From NCBI RefSeq assembly GCF_048544455.1, contig NC_133532.1:12898948-12962947 (forward strand): a stretch of DNA of 64,000 nt, given 5' to 3'. Numbering within the stretch: the first letter of the stretch is position 1; every line of letters starts with the position of its first letter. This DNA is from Silene latifolia (taxonomy: Eukaryota; Streptophyta; Magnoliopsida; Caryophyllales; Caryophyllaceae). The notes under the pieces are model-generated. The model made no database searches. It had not been told where the DNA came from and was given only the letters and a program-made list of their open reading frames with translations. Positions 40,516-51,339 of the stretch are shown one piece after another. A program made the position numbers and the translations under genes.

Positions 40516-41632
40516 CTGTTTGACATATGTTCAAACAAACTTGTATAAACATGCAAACATATACTTCACGTAATTCGGTCTTTACATGCTCAGCTAAGTA
40601 CACAAATTTCACCAACAAATTCGACATGTGAAGCACATAATTCATGCCATTAACATTGAACACTTAGCTAGGTACACACATTCACCAGCAGTTTTCCCAA
40701 ATTTGATATATATAAACTCGGTTTCTGACTACTCATAAGCCACGGTTATGGATGATTTATCATGGTGAATACACGTGTTCAACAAATTCGAATATCCTAG
40801 CATGATTCTAAGGTTGTCCCATACACACTCCTAATCACATGTGAGGCATTCTTACTAGTTCATGAAAAAGAATAGCTTATAACATATCATCATCACCTTC
40901 CATATTGGAAATAAATAACTTAAGTAAACTTTTCAGACGGTCTTTACAGCTGTAACCATTTTGGCATATTTTCATCAATTATCATCACTACCATCATATT
41001 GAAGTTCAACTTATACTTATAATGTCATTCACAACACCAAATTCCAATTATAAATCACGAATTTCCACTTGAGGCACTTTTAAGACGGAGTTTTAAGGCA
41101 ACTTTCTAAGGTGAAAATCATCAAAATTCATCCTTCCACATGATATAAACAAGGTATAGTACTCAATTTCATCATCTAACCCGTGTAAAATACCCAAAAA
41201 TCGATTTTGATTTTCGTAACCCTAGAAATCTCGATTTCAATTTTGCAATTTCTAATCTAATTTACAACAATTAATCACCAACAAACATGGAAAGAAGGCA
41301 TGTGAATCATATTTCAACTATTAAAAGCAACAATCTATCCATAGGAATCGAAAATTTCAGATTGCACCCTTATTCTAACACTTCAAATCAATAAACCATG
41401 TAATTTAGGAAGAAAATCATACCTTGATTGAGTGGCAAAGTAAAGAAACGAAATTAAACAAAGAAATCAACCCAAGAATCACCACTAACCCAAGAGTATG
41501 AGAGGATTTGAGAGGAAATAAGGATTTGAGAGTAGCTTAGGTGTTTAGGTGTTTCGAAATATAGGGGAAGAAGAATAAGAAATAGAAAGATTAGGGGTTT
41601 TAAGAAACCCGTATGATTCACTGTACAGTAAC

Positions 41633-41825
41633 CTACTCGATCGAGTGCCTCGGTTACTCGATCGAGTACAACCCTACTCGATCGAGTAGGAGCTATTTCG
41701 TCGAGTATCTGCAGGAATTGTTTTTTTCCACGTCCCGACGTCATAGCTTCCTAACTAGATCGAGTGAGGCCTACTCGGTCTAGTAAGCACTCGCACTCGG
41801 TCAAGTATAGTTAAGTACTCGGTCA
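41633..41825 (-). promoter_or_regulatory. Internal palindrome cluster upstream of the LARD2 gene, with TATA-like box
   Basis: Copies of CTACTCGATCGAGT and degenerate forms (ACTAGATCGAGT, ACTCGGTCTAGT). On the minus strand the sequence CCCCTATATTTCG follows at about 41573-41561, 60-70 bp downstream. This repeats the palindromes-then-TATA order of the LTRs and could be an internal promoter for the ORF1-like gene. Confidence 0.4.
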
Positions 41826-42806
41826 GAAATACGAAGTAACTTGAAGATTTCTGCAAAACAGCACCGCGTGTCGATTCCAAACTAAGTTCGGAATTCGGCA
41901 CTAATTATCGTACTCATTCACGCATTACCATTATTAACAAAGCATACCATATCATCAAACAAATAATGTTTATTCCACTTACACTACACAAATTACCCTA
42001 CTCGGTTTACCTGCTACCGAATCTTCTATAAACATAATCACGTCGTCATATTAAACTTAAACTTACTTTATATATTACTACCAACTTGAAACATGTAATT
42101 AACATTAGTTCATTCTTCCATATAACATGTAATTGCGTAATCTTCATAACAAATTAATCTATCACTTTCCACATTCCTTCATGAGTAAAAGTCATTTTAC
42201 ACGAATCCATTATTACGCAGCGGAAATTTTTCAACCAATAAACAAGGCATATACGCATTACTATATACTATATTTCATATTATAACTCAACAATTTTTAT
42301 AACTATCATCATTGTAATTACGGTAGGATTTATAAACTCGTATATGACTTCCGTCATCATTAACTTATAGCAAACACCCACATGTTCACTCTGCATGTCA
42401 CGACATTCAATTCCACCTTTTCACGCATCTCTATTACGTAAACTTTCGTCACATATCTCATAACCATCGTATAAACTCACTAATCATTCCAAAAACTCCA
42501 CTAATTTCACCAACGATTACTATACGCGGCCCAAGTACCACTATCACATCCCTATTAACTCTAACAAAGACTTAACCGGAGGTAGCTCCGGCACAATTAA
42601 CATACATATCACACATAGACACACGGACTCCACATTCCCATACCATGTGACTGGCTTAAGTGTCATGGGGCCAAGATTTTGAAATGAGGGCGCCTACTCA
42701 CCCAAAACCTAGCATCAGCTGGGGCTCCCATTATACATACACCAGGTTCATTTTATTAGACTCACTACGTTCATTAAATTCATTTGTTACAGGTTCCAAA
42801 ATCGTC
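41826..42806 (-). other. LARD2 leader between primer site and internal cluster
   Basis: Non-coding sequence rich in CATTA and ATAACT; no ORF of note. The primer-binding site lies at 42807-42818. Confidence 0.5.
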
Positions 42807-42821
42807 TCTCTGATACCACTT

Positions 42822-44100
42822 TGTAACACCCCCATATTCAGAGGAGCCTTAACTAGGCCTTCCTTAGCATATAAGGGCGTTACCATCTCGGTTGCCCGAG
42901 GATAGTAATAATCAAATGTCGATAAAAGAACTATTATATTGTATTACAAGCGATTAAACCAACAAATAATATGAAAGATACAACTCAAAGACTACTCGCT
43001 ATGACTATCGAATCTCGTGAAGACTCATCGCTGCCCGGACTCCTGCTATCAACAACATCAACACCTACTAAGACCGACTGCTCACCATAAGGGATCACGG
43101 CAGACACATAACAAACAAACAACCACACAAGGTCAGTACTGAGATAAGATACGACGACAACAACTACAATTATCAACACAAAACAATGCTATCAATCTCA
43201 AACACTGTCACGATAACCAACCCAACTCTATCACTGACTTTCCACTGGACCAGCCCTGCCAGTGGGGGACCGCACCCGTTCCCACCCAATCCCCGCTCAT
43301 CGTATCGAGCGACAACCCTGTCCATTAATGTGCACATCCCCTTCCGTGGCGGGTTCCACGAAGGGCGAAACTAGGGCGTGAAGCCACTCCCGCAAGTGAC
43401 TCCACTCAGCCGAGAACGCATCTCGAGAATTAGAGACCACAACCACAATCATCATCACAATCGTCACCATAAAATTACGATACTAAGCAATCACAAAAGA
43501 ATCACAACGACCGACACGCTAGACCATCTACAGAAACTGAGTAGGCGAACCTACCTTTACGCAACTGCAACCAATCCATGCCAACATATGACATATCCAG
43601 CAATCAAGCAAAGCCTATAAGCACAACACAATCATCTATTACTACCAAGCAAACCCTAACTGTAAAGAACAAGGACACGGGTGATGATTATGACATACCT
43701 ATAGGGAGAAACTCAGCAAAAGACCGCTACCCGACTCAAGTGACGCTCTCCTAAGGCTCAAGGATCTTCAAAAAGGCTTCCATGGAGGTTTTGAGGTGAA
43801 GGGAAGGGAAAGAGGCGACTGAAGGATAGGAGGAAAGTGGCGGAAGTGATTTGCGGATTTAACAAAACGCGATATAAAACCCTCGCTGAAAACTCGGTAC
43901 TCGATCGAGTACCCAACATACTCGATCGAGTGGCCCCCTACTCGATCGAGTAACCTAGCTACTCGATCGAGTAGCCTCTACTCTATCGAGTACCACTCAT
44001 AACACGCAACCCAAGATGGTTTTGGCACGCAATTCTAAGACTAATCTCGCTCCCAAGGTCAGTCAACGCTGGTCAAAGGGTCTAAAAAAGGGCGGGTATT

Positions 44101-44103
<3 letters not shown>
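42822..44103 (-). repeat. LARD2 5' LTR
   Basis: 1282 bp, about 98.7 % identical by eye to the 3' LTR; palindrome cluster at 43897-43995. Confidence 0.9.

Positions 44104-44194
<91 letters not shown>
44104..44194. repeat. (TA)n microsatellite between MULE1 and MULE2
   Basis: About 91 bp of TA including one copy of the LARD2 target duplication; the other side of the tract is at 36180-36188. Confidence 0.95.
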
Positions 44195-44197
<3 letters not shown>

Positions 44198-44254
44198 TAG
44201 TTCGAGAAGAGTCCACAAATTTGGTTGAGTCCATAAGTCCTATTCTTAGCCAAT

Positions 44255-44912
44255 CATTTTTGAGTGTAACTTAACTGATTTATGAGTGTAACTTTAGCTA
44301 TTTAATGATTTATAAGTGTATCTTATCTTTTAAGCCCAACTTTTATACACAAATTTGAATTTATAAATTAAAATTTATGTAATTTCAACAATAATCTATG
44401 TAACTTTAGCGTCTTACGAATGTAACTTTAGTCGTTGGGGGTGTAATTTTAGTCGTCGGAGTTATAACTTTGGTAATATGGTGGTTTGTATGTAAAACTT
44501 TGAGTTTATATACTTTTATGAGTGTAATTTTAGTCATTGAAGGTGTAACTTTAGCCGTAGAAAATGTAACTTTATTTTTTTATATTTTTTTTATGTATAA
44601 ATTTGAATTTATATACTTTTACGAGTATAACTTTACCCCTTTTAAGTGTAACTTTAGTCGTTGAAGTCGTAATTTTAGTCGTATTGTAGTTTGATGTAAA
44701 AATTTGAATTAATATACTTTTCTATTGTAACTTTAGTCATTTCAAGTGTAACTTTTGTCCTTCAAGAGTGTAACTTTAGTCCGATATGAGTGTAATTGTA
44801 GTCTGATACGACTGTAACTTTAGTACGATAAGGCTGTAACTTTAGTTCGATAAAATTGTAACTTTAGTTCGTTAAGCGTGTAACTTTAGTCCGACTAGAG
44901 TGTAATACAACC
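44255..44912. repeat. TGTAACTTTAGT array in MULE2
   Basis: The core GTGTAACTTTAGTC and variants recur about every 15-45 bp over 650 bp. It is analogous in position to the ACATTTACACTT array of MULE1 but has a different core. Confidence 0.8.
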
Positions 44913-45265
44913 ATGACCACCACAACCACCACCCACGCTGCTTTCAGATCGCCAACCACAACAATTTCAATTGAAAAAAAAAACTTAGATTTGACCTCCA
45001 CCGTCGCCCAACCATCTCCACAACAACAACCACCACCCAACACCACGCAGCAACCAACAAACCGCAACCCCACCACAAACCACCAGCACTACCGCCGATA
45101 AATAACAACCACCACCATCCCTTAATTTTCTTTTTTACAAAAAATCTGAAATTTACAAACCCAGATCGGAAATTTTAAAAAAAATCTTAAATTTTGTCTT
45201 CAAATTTCGAAGAGGAAGACGAAATGAGGTGTTGACCGTGGTTTTGCTTGTCGGGGTAAGGGGCT
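44913..45265. other. MULE2 interior, C/A-rich segment
   Basis: ACCACC-rich sequence (44913-45120), then ordinary DNA up to the LARD3 insertion. The 62- and 70-residue ORFs here are low-complexity Thr/Pro/Gln or Val repeats; a captured fragment cannot be excluded. Confidence 0.35.
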
Positions 45266-46943
45266 TGATGGGAGTGTCGTCGTGGCTCTCAATCAAACAC
45301 ATTTATATTACTCAACAAACAACTAGTTAGCGGTAAGTCGAGGTCGATCCATGGGACGGTGTGCTTTGGGTTCTAAGTCTATCTATCTCAATTTATGCTA
45401 GTGTCACGATTTGTTTGGGTTTGTAGTTGTGTCTAGACTAATGCAAACAATAAGATAAAACAAGCAATAAAAGAAGGATGTAAACAAATGATTAAAAGTG
45501 CTAGGATATCATGGGGTCATAGGGGATTCATGGTGTTGAACATACAAACATGTTTACAAAGTTGCAAGCAATTAATGTTGTGGAGAAACCGAGTTGGGTT
45601 ATATCTTACGGTTCTTAGGAAGAGTTGGGTCCCGGAGCCGAATCGATTAGATTGTACAACACCTACAAGTCGACTTACTTTCCTCCTATTCAACTTCTAT
45701 GCATGGTCTAACAAGACTCGAGTTGGTTTATATCTTACAAGTCAAGTTGAGTAGATAAGAGATGGTTGTAAATGCAAGGATTCATAGGCTTAGCATTTCA
45801 TCAAACATAACATGTGCATAAAGTTGACAACACAACAAGCAAGCAATTTAATCATGTGAACATATTAAATTAAGCATGAATCAATCCCATGTTGGTTTTC
45901 CCTAATTACCCATTAATCCTAGCTAAAGAAACTACTCACTCATTATCATGGAAAACATGTCATTAATGGTGTCAATCATCACAACAAGTATAAACATGAT
46001 AATAGAATGAAGAAATAAACAATAAAGAGTAAAGAGTAAAGGATTTATACCAAACTTGAGATCCAAATAATAAAGCAAAGAATAATAGAAGAAACTTGAT
46101 TGATTGATGGAAGGTTGTCAATCTCCCAATAATAACCCAATAATCTTCAATTACCCAATAATAAACTTGAATAATAAATTTGAACAATAATTAAGGAGAG
46201 ATTAATGTGTAATTTGTGGAATGATTAAAGAGTAATCTATTCTAATCTACTCCTAATCTAATCTAAAGAAGGATTTTCTAGCTAAAAAGAACATAAAAAG
46301 GATTATTACAAATGGGGTATTTATAGTGGAAATTAGGGAGGATGCATTAGGGTTAACTAAGGGCTAAACTAGTAATTACACTTTTGAGATTTGAGCAGGG
46401 AGACTCCGGGATTGTCCGAGAGAAGGGCTTCTCTTATCGTTGCTAGAAGAATGAAAACGTGCTGTGCTACAATCCGTGCGGATGGGAGTCGGGACGGCCG
46501 GCTTCTGGTAAGGCAATCCGAGCGGATTCAGGGGAATCCGGACGGATTCTGGTGGGGCAATCCGAGCGGATTAGAGAGCAGGACGCTCGGATTGTGGTGA
46601 TGGGACGGGCGGATTTCAGATAATCCGTTCGGATTGTTCTTCAGCAGTGGTTCTTCTTCGTTTCTTCCCTTTTTGCTCATTTCCATTTTATTCTTTCGAG
46701 ATTGGTCTTTAGTCCTTGCTTCCTCTTCATACTAGTCCATCTATTATCGTCAAGTAGCTTCCAAATATGCATGAAAGGACGGGAATTTCCGCCTCATTTA
46801 TCTCCTTTTCTACAAAACATATAAAATGCGATAGAAAAGCAAATAGGAAGGTTTTGACGGATAAAATGGCCATGAAGTGCTATAATGGTATGCAAAATAG
46901 GCTCAATTAGGGGACTAAATGTGCGCAAATAATGGTCACATCA
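45266..46943 (-). repeat. LARD3 3' LTR
   Basis: 1678 bp, TGATGGGAG...CACATCA on the plus strand. AATCCG-type palindromes lie at 46470-46640. The ORF at 45488-45754 also occurs in the other LTR and shows no domain. Confidence 0.92.
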
Positions 46944-49024
46944 AATATCCCCAAACCGAACCTTTACTCGTCCCGAGTAAAGAGGTGACAAAGACTAGGA
47001 CCAAAACTAACCTAACCTAATAATAATAGCCGATATGAGACAATTAGCGGGTCTCACTCCGCCCCTTCAACTCACAACAAGACAACCATGAGGTAGGATG
47101 CCTTCTTGCAAGGCAAGGTGGGTCTTGCCAAAATGGCGACACATCCAATCATTAAGCACACAAAAACACATAATGGATGCATCTACAAAAAGAATAGCCA
47201 CTTTCCTCATCTAAGTGGCGGAAATTATCTACAAGGGAAGCAATTCAAGGGTACACAATCCTTCATAGATGCAATTTGTTCAAACTACTAAGCCTAGAAG
47301 GATACCAATAAATCACCTCCAAAATGTGTCAAGCTAGGGTACCTTTGTCCTCAATCGTTAAATGCTTTTGTCAAGAATAGACTCCCTATGGTGTTAGAAA
47401 CACTGGAGGATCGCGGAATTCCCCCTCTTGCCTAGACAAGAAGAAGGGTCGTCCCCTCTCTACCATGCACAAAAATGGATATGATGGAAAAGGGGTCAAT
47501 AGATATTTGAGCTTCACTTTGGGAGTTTGCTTTTGTTTTTGTTTTTTCCCCCAATTTCTTGTGGCATTTGACATTTGAGAACACTTTCTTTTGCCATTTC
47601 TTTTGATTTTTGGCTTTTCAATACTTGACAACTTTTTGAATTTCTTTTTGAACATTTTCAAAGCCACCCCAATTAGTAACGAGGGTGCCTTATTTTCGAA
47701 GCTTTAGGAGTTCTATTTTTTTGCTCCTCTTTTCATTTGATGCATTTTTGCAAACTTTCTTTCACTTTTCATTTCATTGAACTCAAATTGATTTCTTTTT
47801 GTTTGTGCCCATTCCCTTTTTGATGACAAAATGTATGGTAGAACATGGATGAATGATGGATGGATGCATGGTTTCAAGGGTCACCTTGGAATAAACGGTA
47901 GCCAAGGAGTTATCACACCACAAGGTACTCTTGACTAGGCCTTAATCCATGGGTCAAGGGATACTAGCATGACACATCCTAGGGTGTTTTACAAGTATTC
48001 TAACAAGCAAAGTCTTAAGAAGAAAAAGCATCTACTAGGGCCTATATACACTTGTCAAGCTTCCCAAATAGACGGTTTCACAAAATTTTTCTAACCATGC
48101 AAAACTACATGCCATGATGCAACTAACATTTATACATCCTAATGCAAATGATTCTACCAACTAATATGCCAAATAAACTAAATGCATGTCCTGAATTCAC
48201 ATTGTTATACCGCATCAATCAAAATAAAGCCACATAGTCATTAACATAAAGAGGAAAAGGAGATTGGAAAGATCATACCATGCGGTCTTCAATATCCTCA
48301 TGTCTCGGATGTGGCGTAGTCAATCAATGTGAACAAGGATAAAACAAACACAATATATACAAGACAATATATACAAGACTACACTATAAAGGAAACGAAC
48401 TTGTTTTTGGATTTTTCAATTTTTCAAATTTTTATGGTTTTTTGTTTTTATGAAATTAAAAGACATATTTTTGGATTTTTCGAAATTTTTCAATTTTTAT
48501 AAATTTTTGGAATATAAATTCCCATCCCCCACTTTATTTTGGACATTGTCCTCAATGTACATGTAGGAGTAGGAATGAAAAAGAAATATATGTTTTTGGA
48601 TTTTTGATTTTTTTGAAATAAAGTACAAATGCAATGATATGAATGCATGCTCTAGCTAAATGCAATTCTATATGACATATATAACAAATGAATGCAATCT
48701 AAACTATACTATATGATGCATGATTTCTAGTAAACTATGGTCACTTATGATCAAACCTCCCCAAACCGATTTAAACACTATTTCTAGTGTAGAAAAGAAT
48801 AGGATTGGTCATTAGTGACTATGCATGAATTCTAGTCTATATGCAACTAACTACATGAATCATGTGAGATATATTACAATGCAAACTCTACTATAGGAAC
48901 TAACTAATGTAAATGCAATATTTAATACAAATGCATGCAAAAGCTACACTAAATGCAATGCAAATAAAAGAGAGAGAGGGGGAGATGGGTATCATACAAG
49001 TGGAAGTGGTGAAGTAGGCCTCTT
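46944..49024 (-). other. LARD3 internal 3' non-coding region
   Basis: Begins (minus-strand end) with the purine tract, next to an 8-bp-arm hairpin TTTACTCGTCCCGAGTAAA (46962-46980). The rest is non-coding, with T-rich stretches (TTTTGGATTTTTC repeated at 48410, 48470 and 48590). No pol remnant recognised. Confidence 0.6.
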
Positions 49025-50560
49025 TCACTCTTCATCCTCATCATAGTCATAGCCATAACCATGAGAGCTTCCGGCTTGATCATGTCCGGGTGCTTGGCCC
49101 CAATATCCTCCTTGGTCAAAAGCTCCTTCTTGACCCGAGTACCCTCCACCTTGGCTAGAATGCCCTCCATCGCCGCGACCCCAAGCTTGGTCCCCATGAT
49201 TTGGGAACAAGAGCTCCGGTTGAGCCCAAGAGGGTTTAGGACCATTGGGGTCAATATACCCTTGTTGAGCCATGTTATAATATTGGGGGTAGAGGGCTAG
49301 GTAGTTGTCTTCCCTCCCTTTGTGCACCCCAAGGTCCACTCTATTCATGAGTGCCATCAAATCGTTAATATCCGGGGTGTTGGGGATTGCCGGTTGGTAA
49401 GGGGTATGTGTAATAGGGTAAGGTGGGATAGGGACATAGGAAGGTGGGCGCATTTGTATCCCCGGCCCTCCATGAGGTGGTTGACGGCGTGGCTCTTCCC
49501 TTTGAGGGGGATTATCAAGAATTTGGATATCAAGGAGGTAGCTTGGTGGAGGAGAGTATGGACTCAATCGTGGTTCAATGCCCGATATCTTCCATCCTTC
49601 AAGGATCATCGAAGTGCAACCCTTTGTGTACCATTCCACACTCCCATCGTCAGTGTAGTTACACCATCGGTGACTATAGAAAATGGTGTGCTCATCAATC
49701 AAAGTCCTCCCTTCAAGAGGAATATAGGTTCCTCGGGCATTGAACCCGGGGCAAAGGTGTTTGGCCAACATTGTAATTAGACCTCCCATCACGAAGGTTT
49801 TAAGTTGAGATGTCCCTTGAGCAAAGTCATTGAACCTATTGAGTATCTCAAGTGGCGTATTGAAGTTATAACGCCTCACCGCTTGAACATTCAAATGAGA
49901 CTCAAGAAAAGTTAAGTCGATGATAGTACACCGATCTTGCTCGTACCTCCCATTGATGCATCCGGCTACAAAGCGTTCGGTGAATCGAATCACCGGGTGT
50001 TGAATAGCAAATGTATAACAACGCTTTATATGGGTAAAGTTCTTCCCGGAGATAGCTTTCCAAAGAAAATCCACACTAAAATTATCGGGCTTGTCGGTAT
50101 AGGCGGTGGGTATTTGAAGACCGAAAACATAGGCAAATTCCTCAAGAGAAAGAACATGGTCTCGGTTGCATAACCTAAACTCCATGCCTAAATTGTTGCG
50201 GGCATCCGCCACAATGCGAAGGCTACTCAAGAATTCAAGGGTGAGACTAAGGTAAGTCTCTTCATGAGCATGGAAAAGGTCCCCAATGCCAAGGCCATTG
50301 AAGAACGCCTCGGTAGGGTACCTTATCTTAAGGATTTCCAACACCCTAGTGTCAACAAATTGAGTAGGTTCGTATTTCTTACCTAGAAGCTCGACGAAAT
50401 TTTCGCGTTGGTCGTCGGATAGGAAGATCACTTCTTGGAAGTTGTTGAGTTGTTCAATACCTCCCCTCATTATCACATTTCGTGGTGTTGAAGAGGATGA
50501 CCCCTTGCGCTTCTTTCCGATCGAATCAAAAAATTTCTTGGCCTTTCCCTTGGAACTCAT
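49025..50560 (-). CDS. LARD3 ORF B: ORF1-like (Athila ORF-1 / plant transposon protein) 511 aa
   Basis: An uninterrupted 511-codon frame. The N-terminus is basic (MSSKGKAKKFFDSIGKKRKG, a possible nuclear signal). The core (residues about 50-340) contains FVELLGKKYEPTQFVDTRVL, TYLSLTLEFLSSLRIV, EFRLCNRDHVLSLEEFAYVF, LKTFVMGGLITMLAKHLCP and RWCNYTDDGSVEWYTKG. The C-terminal third is Pro-rich, then Gly/Gln/Tyr-rich, and ends in an acidic YDYDEDEE. The core matches LARD2's broken gene block by block. I recall such domains as Athila ORF-1 or 'putative plant transposon protein'; the role is unknown. The ATG at 50560 is preceded by a TATA-like TATATAAA about 108 bp upstream (50668-50675) and by the AATCCG cluster, so it may be transcribed separately. 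No catalytic motif seen. Confidence 0.75.
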   Translation of the reverse strand: MSSKGKAKKFFDSIGKKRKGSSSSTPRNVIMRGGIEQLNNFQEVIFLSDDQRENFVELLGKKYEPTQFVDTRVLEILKIRYPTEAFFNGLGIGDLFHAHEETYLSLTLEFLSSLRIVADARNNLGMEFRLCNRDHVLSLEEFAYVFGLQIPTAYTDKPDNFSVDFLWKAISGKNFTHIKRCYTFAIQHPVIRFTERFVAGCINGRYEQDRCTIIDLTFLESHLNVQAVRRYNFNTPLEILNRFNDFAQGTSQLKTFVMGGLITMLAKHLCPGFNARGTYIPLEGRTLIDEHTIFYSHRWCNYTDDGSVEWYTKGCTSMILEGWKISGIEPRLSPYSPPPSYLLDIQILDNPPQREEPRRQPPHGGPGIQMRPPSYVPIPPYPITHTPYQPAIPNTPDINDLMALMNRVDLGVHKGREDNYLALYPQYYNMAQQGYIDPNGPKPSWAQPELLFPNHGDQAWGRGDGGHSSQGGGYSGQEGAFDQGGYWGQAPGHDQAGSSHGYGYDYDEDEE

Positions 50561-50667
50561 GTTGGTGATGGGGGTGATGTGGGTGTTTTTGAGGATATGA
50601 AGGGGATTTTGAGGATTGAAGAGAGTGTTAGGGTTTGGTAGGATGAGGAAATGAGGAGAAAGGGGTG

Positions 50668-50675
50668 TTTATATA
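50668..50675 (-). promoter_or_regulatory. Possible internal TATA box for LARD3 ORF B
   Basis: CTATATAAACACCCC on the minus strand, about 108 bp upstream of the ORF B start and immediately downstream of an AATCCG palindrome cluster. The LTR has the same order. Confidence 0.45.
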
Positions 50676-50689
50676 GAAGAAGAAGGGAA

Positions 50690-51100
50690 TCCGAACGGAT
50701 AGGGTTGGACTTGACCGGTTTTCTCGCGTGAACGATGCAATCCGAGCGGATCGCGATCGGGACGGACGGATTCTCGATGGGCAAGACGGGCGTCTTCTGT
50801 AGAATCCGCACGGATTATAGAACAGAGAAATCTGTTGGTTGAGAAGCAGGGACAAGACGGCCGGATTTTGCATGGGACGGACGTCTTTATCAGGACGGAC
50901 GGATTCCTTCTAATCCGCACGGATTTTGGCGTAGATTAAAATCTTGCTTTTGGATGCCATACGGGACGGGCGTCCCGTGGAGAAGACGGACGGATTTAGT
51001 GGGACGGACGGATTTCTTTGAATCCGCACGGATTCTTCCTCAGTTTCAGCTTTTTCTTTTCCGTGGGCCCTGGACGGGCGGATTTGCTTGAATCCGAGCG
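50690..51100 (-). promoter_or_regulatory. AATCCGnnCGGATT / GGGACGG cluster between LARD3 ORF A and ORF B
   Basis: Many copies of AATCCGAGCGGAT, AATCCGCACGGATT, GGGACGGACGG and GGGACGGGCG in 400 bp. Similar clusters lie in both LTRs (46470-46640, 54030-54200). The short ORFs in all frames here are by-products. Confidence 0.5.
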
Positions 51101-51339
51101 TCTCTGCTTCTTTCTCCTCCTTCTTTCTTCTTTCATGAAATGATAAACCCCTTTTCACTGATTTTCTCTTTTTTTCCTTATCTTTCTGAAATTTGCTCAT
51201 AAATCATGTAAGATGACTCTCTCTCTCTTCCCTCTCATGCAAGAAATTAAATGCAAAAATAAAATGTACAATATTATACAAAACAAAGAGGTTCAAGAAA
51301 TATCTTACAAATGGTGGTTTGAGGTAGGACTCCACCAAA

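Larger units (their letters stand above)
36189..44103 (-). mobile_element. LARD2: non-autonomous gypsy-type element carrying an ORF1-like gene
   Basis: LTRs at 36189-37471 and 42822-44103. On the minus strand they start TGTAATACCCG and end GGGGGTGTTACA. The tRNA-iMet primer site lies at 42807-42818 (reverse complement TGGTATCAGAGA) and the purine tract (AAGGGGGGAAGAC) next to 37472. Target duplication ATATA lies on both sides (36184-36188, 44104-44108). About 16 differences in 1283 bp separate the LTRs. No gag, protease, RT or integrase is present; the only gene is a broken ORF1-like frame at 38938-40515. It inserted in the TA tract between MULE1 and MULE2. Confidence 0.9.

Noticed and set aside
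44059..44253. Poly-Tyr/Ile ORF across the TA tract
   Set aside because: Translation of (TA)n.
50557..51200. Overlapping ORFs of 81-96 aa upstream of ORF B
   Set aside because: Low-complexity Arg/Pro/Ser frames in all three phases, caused by the AATCCG/GGACGG repeats.
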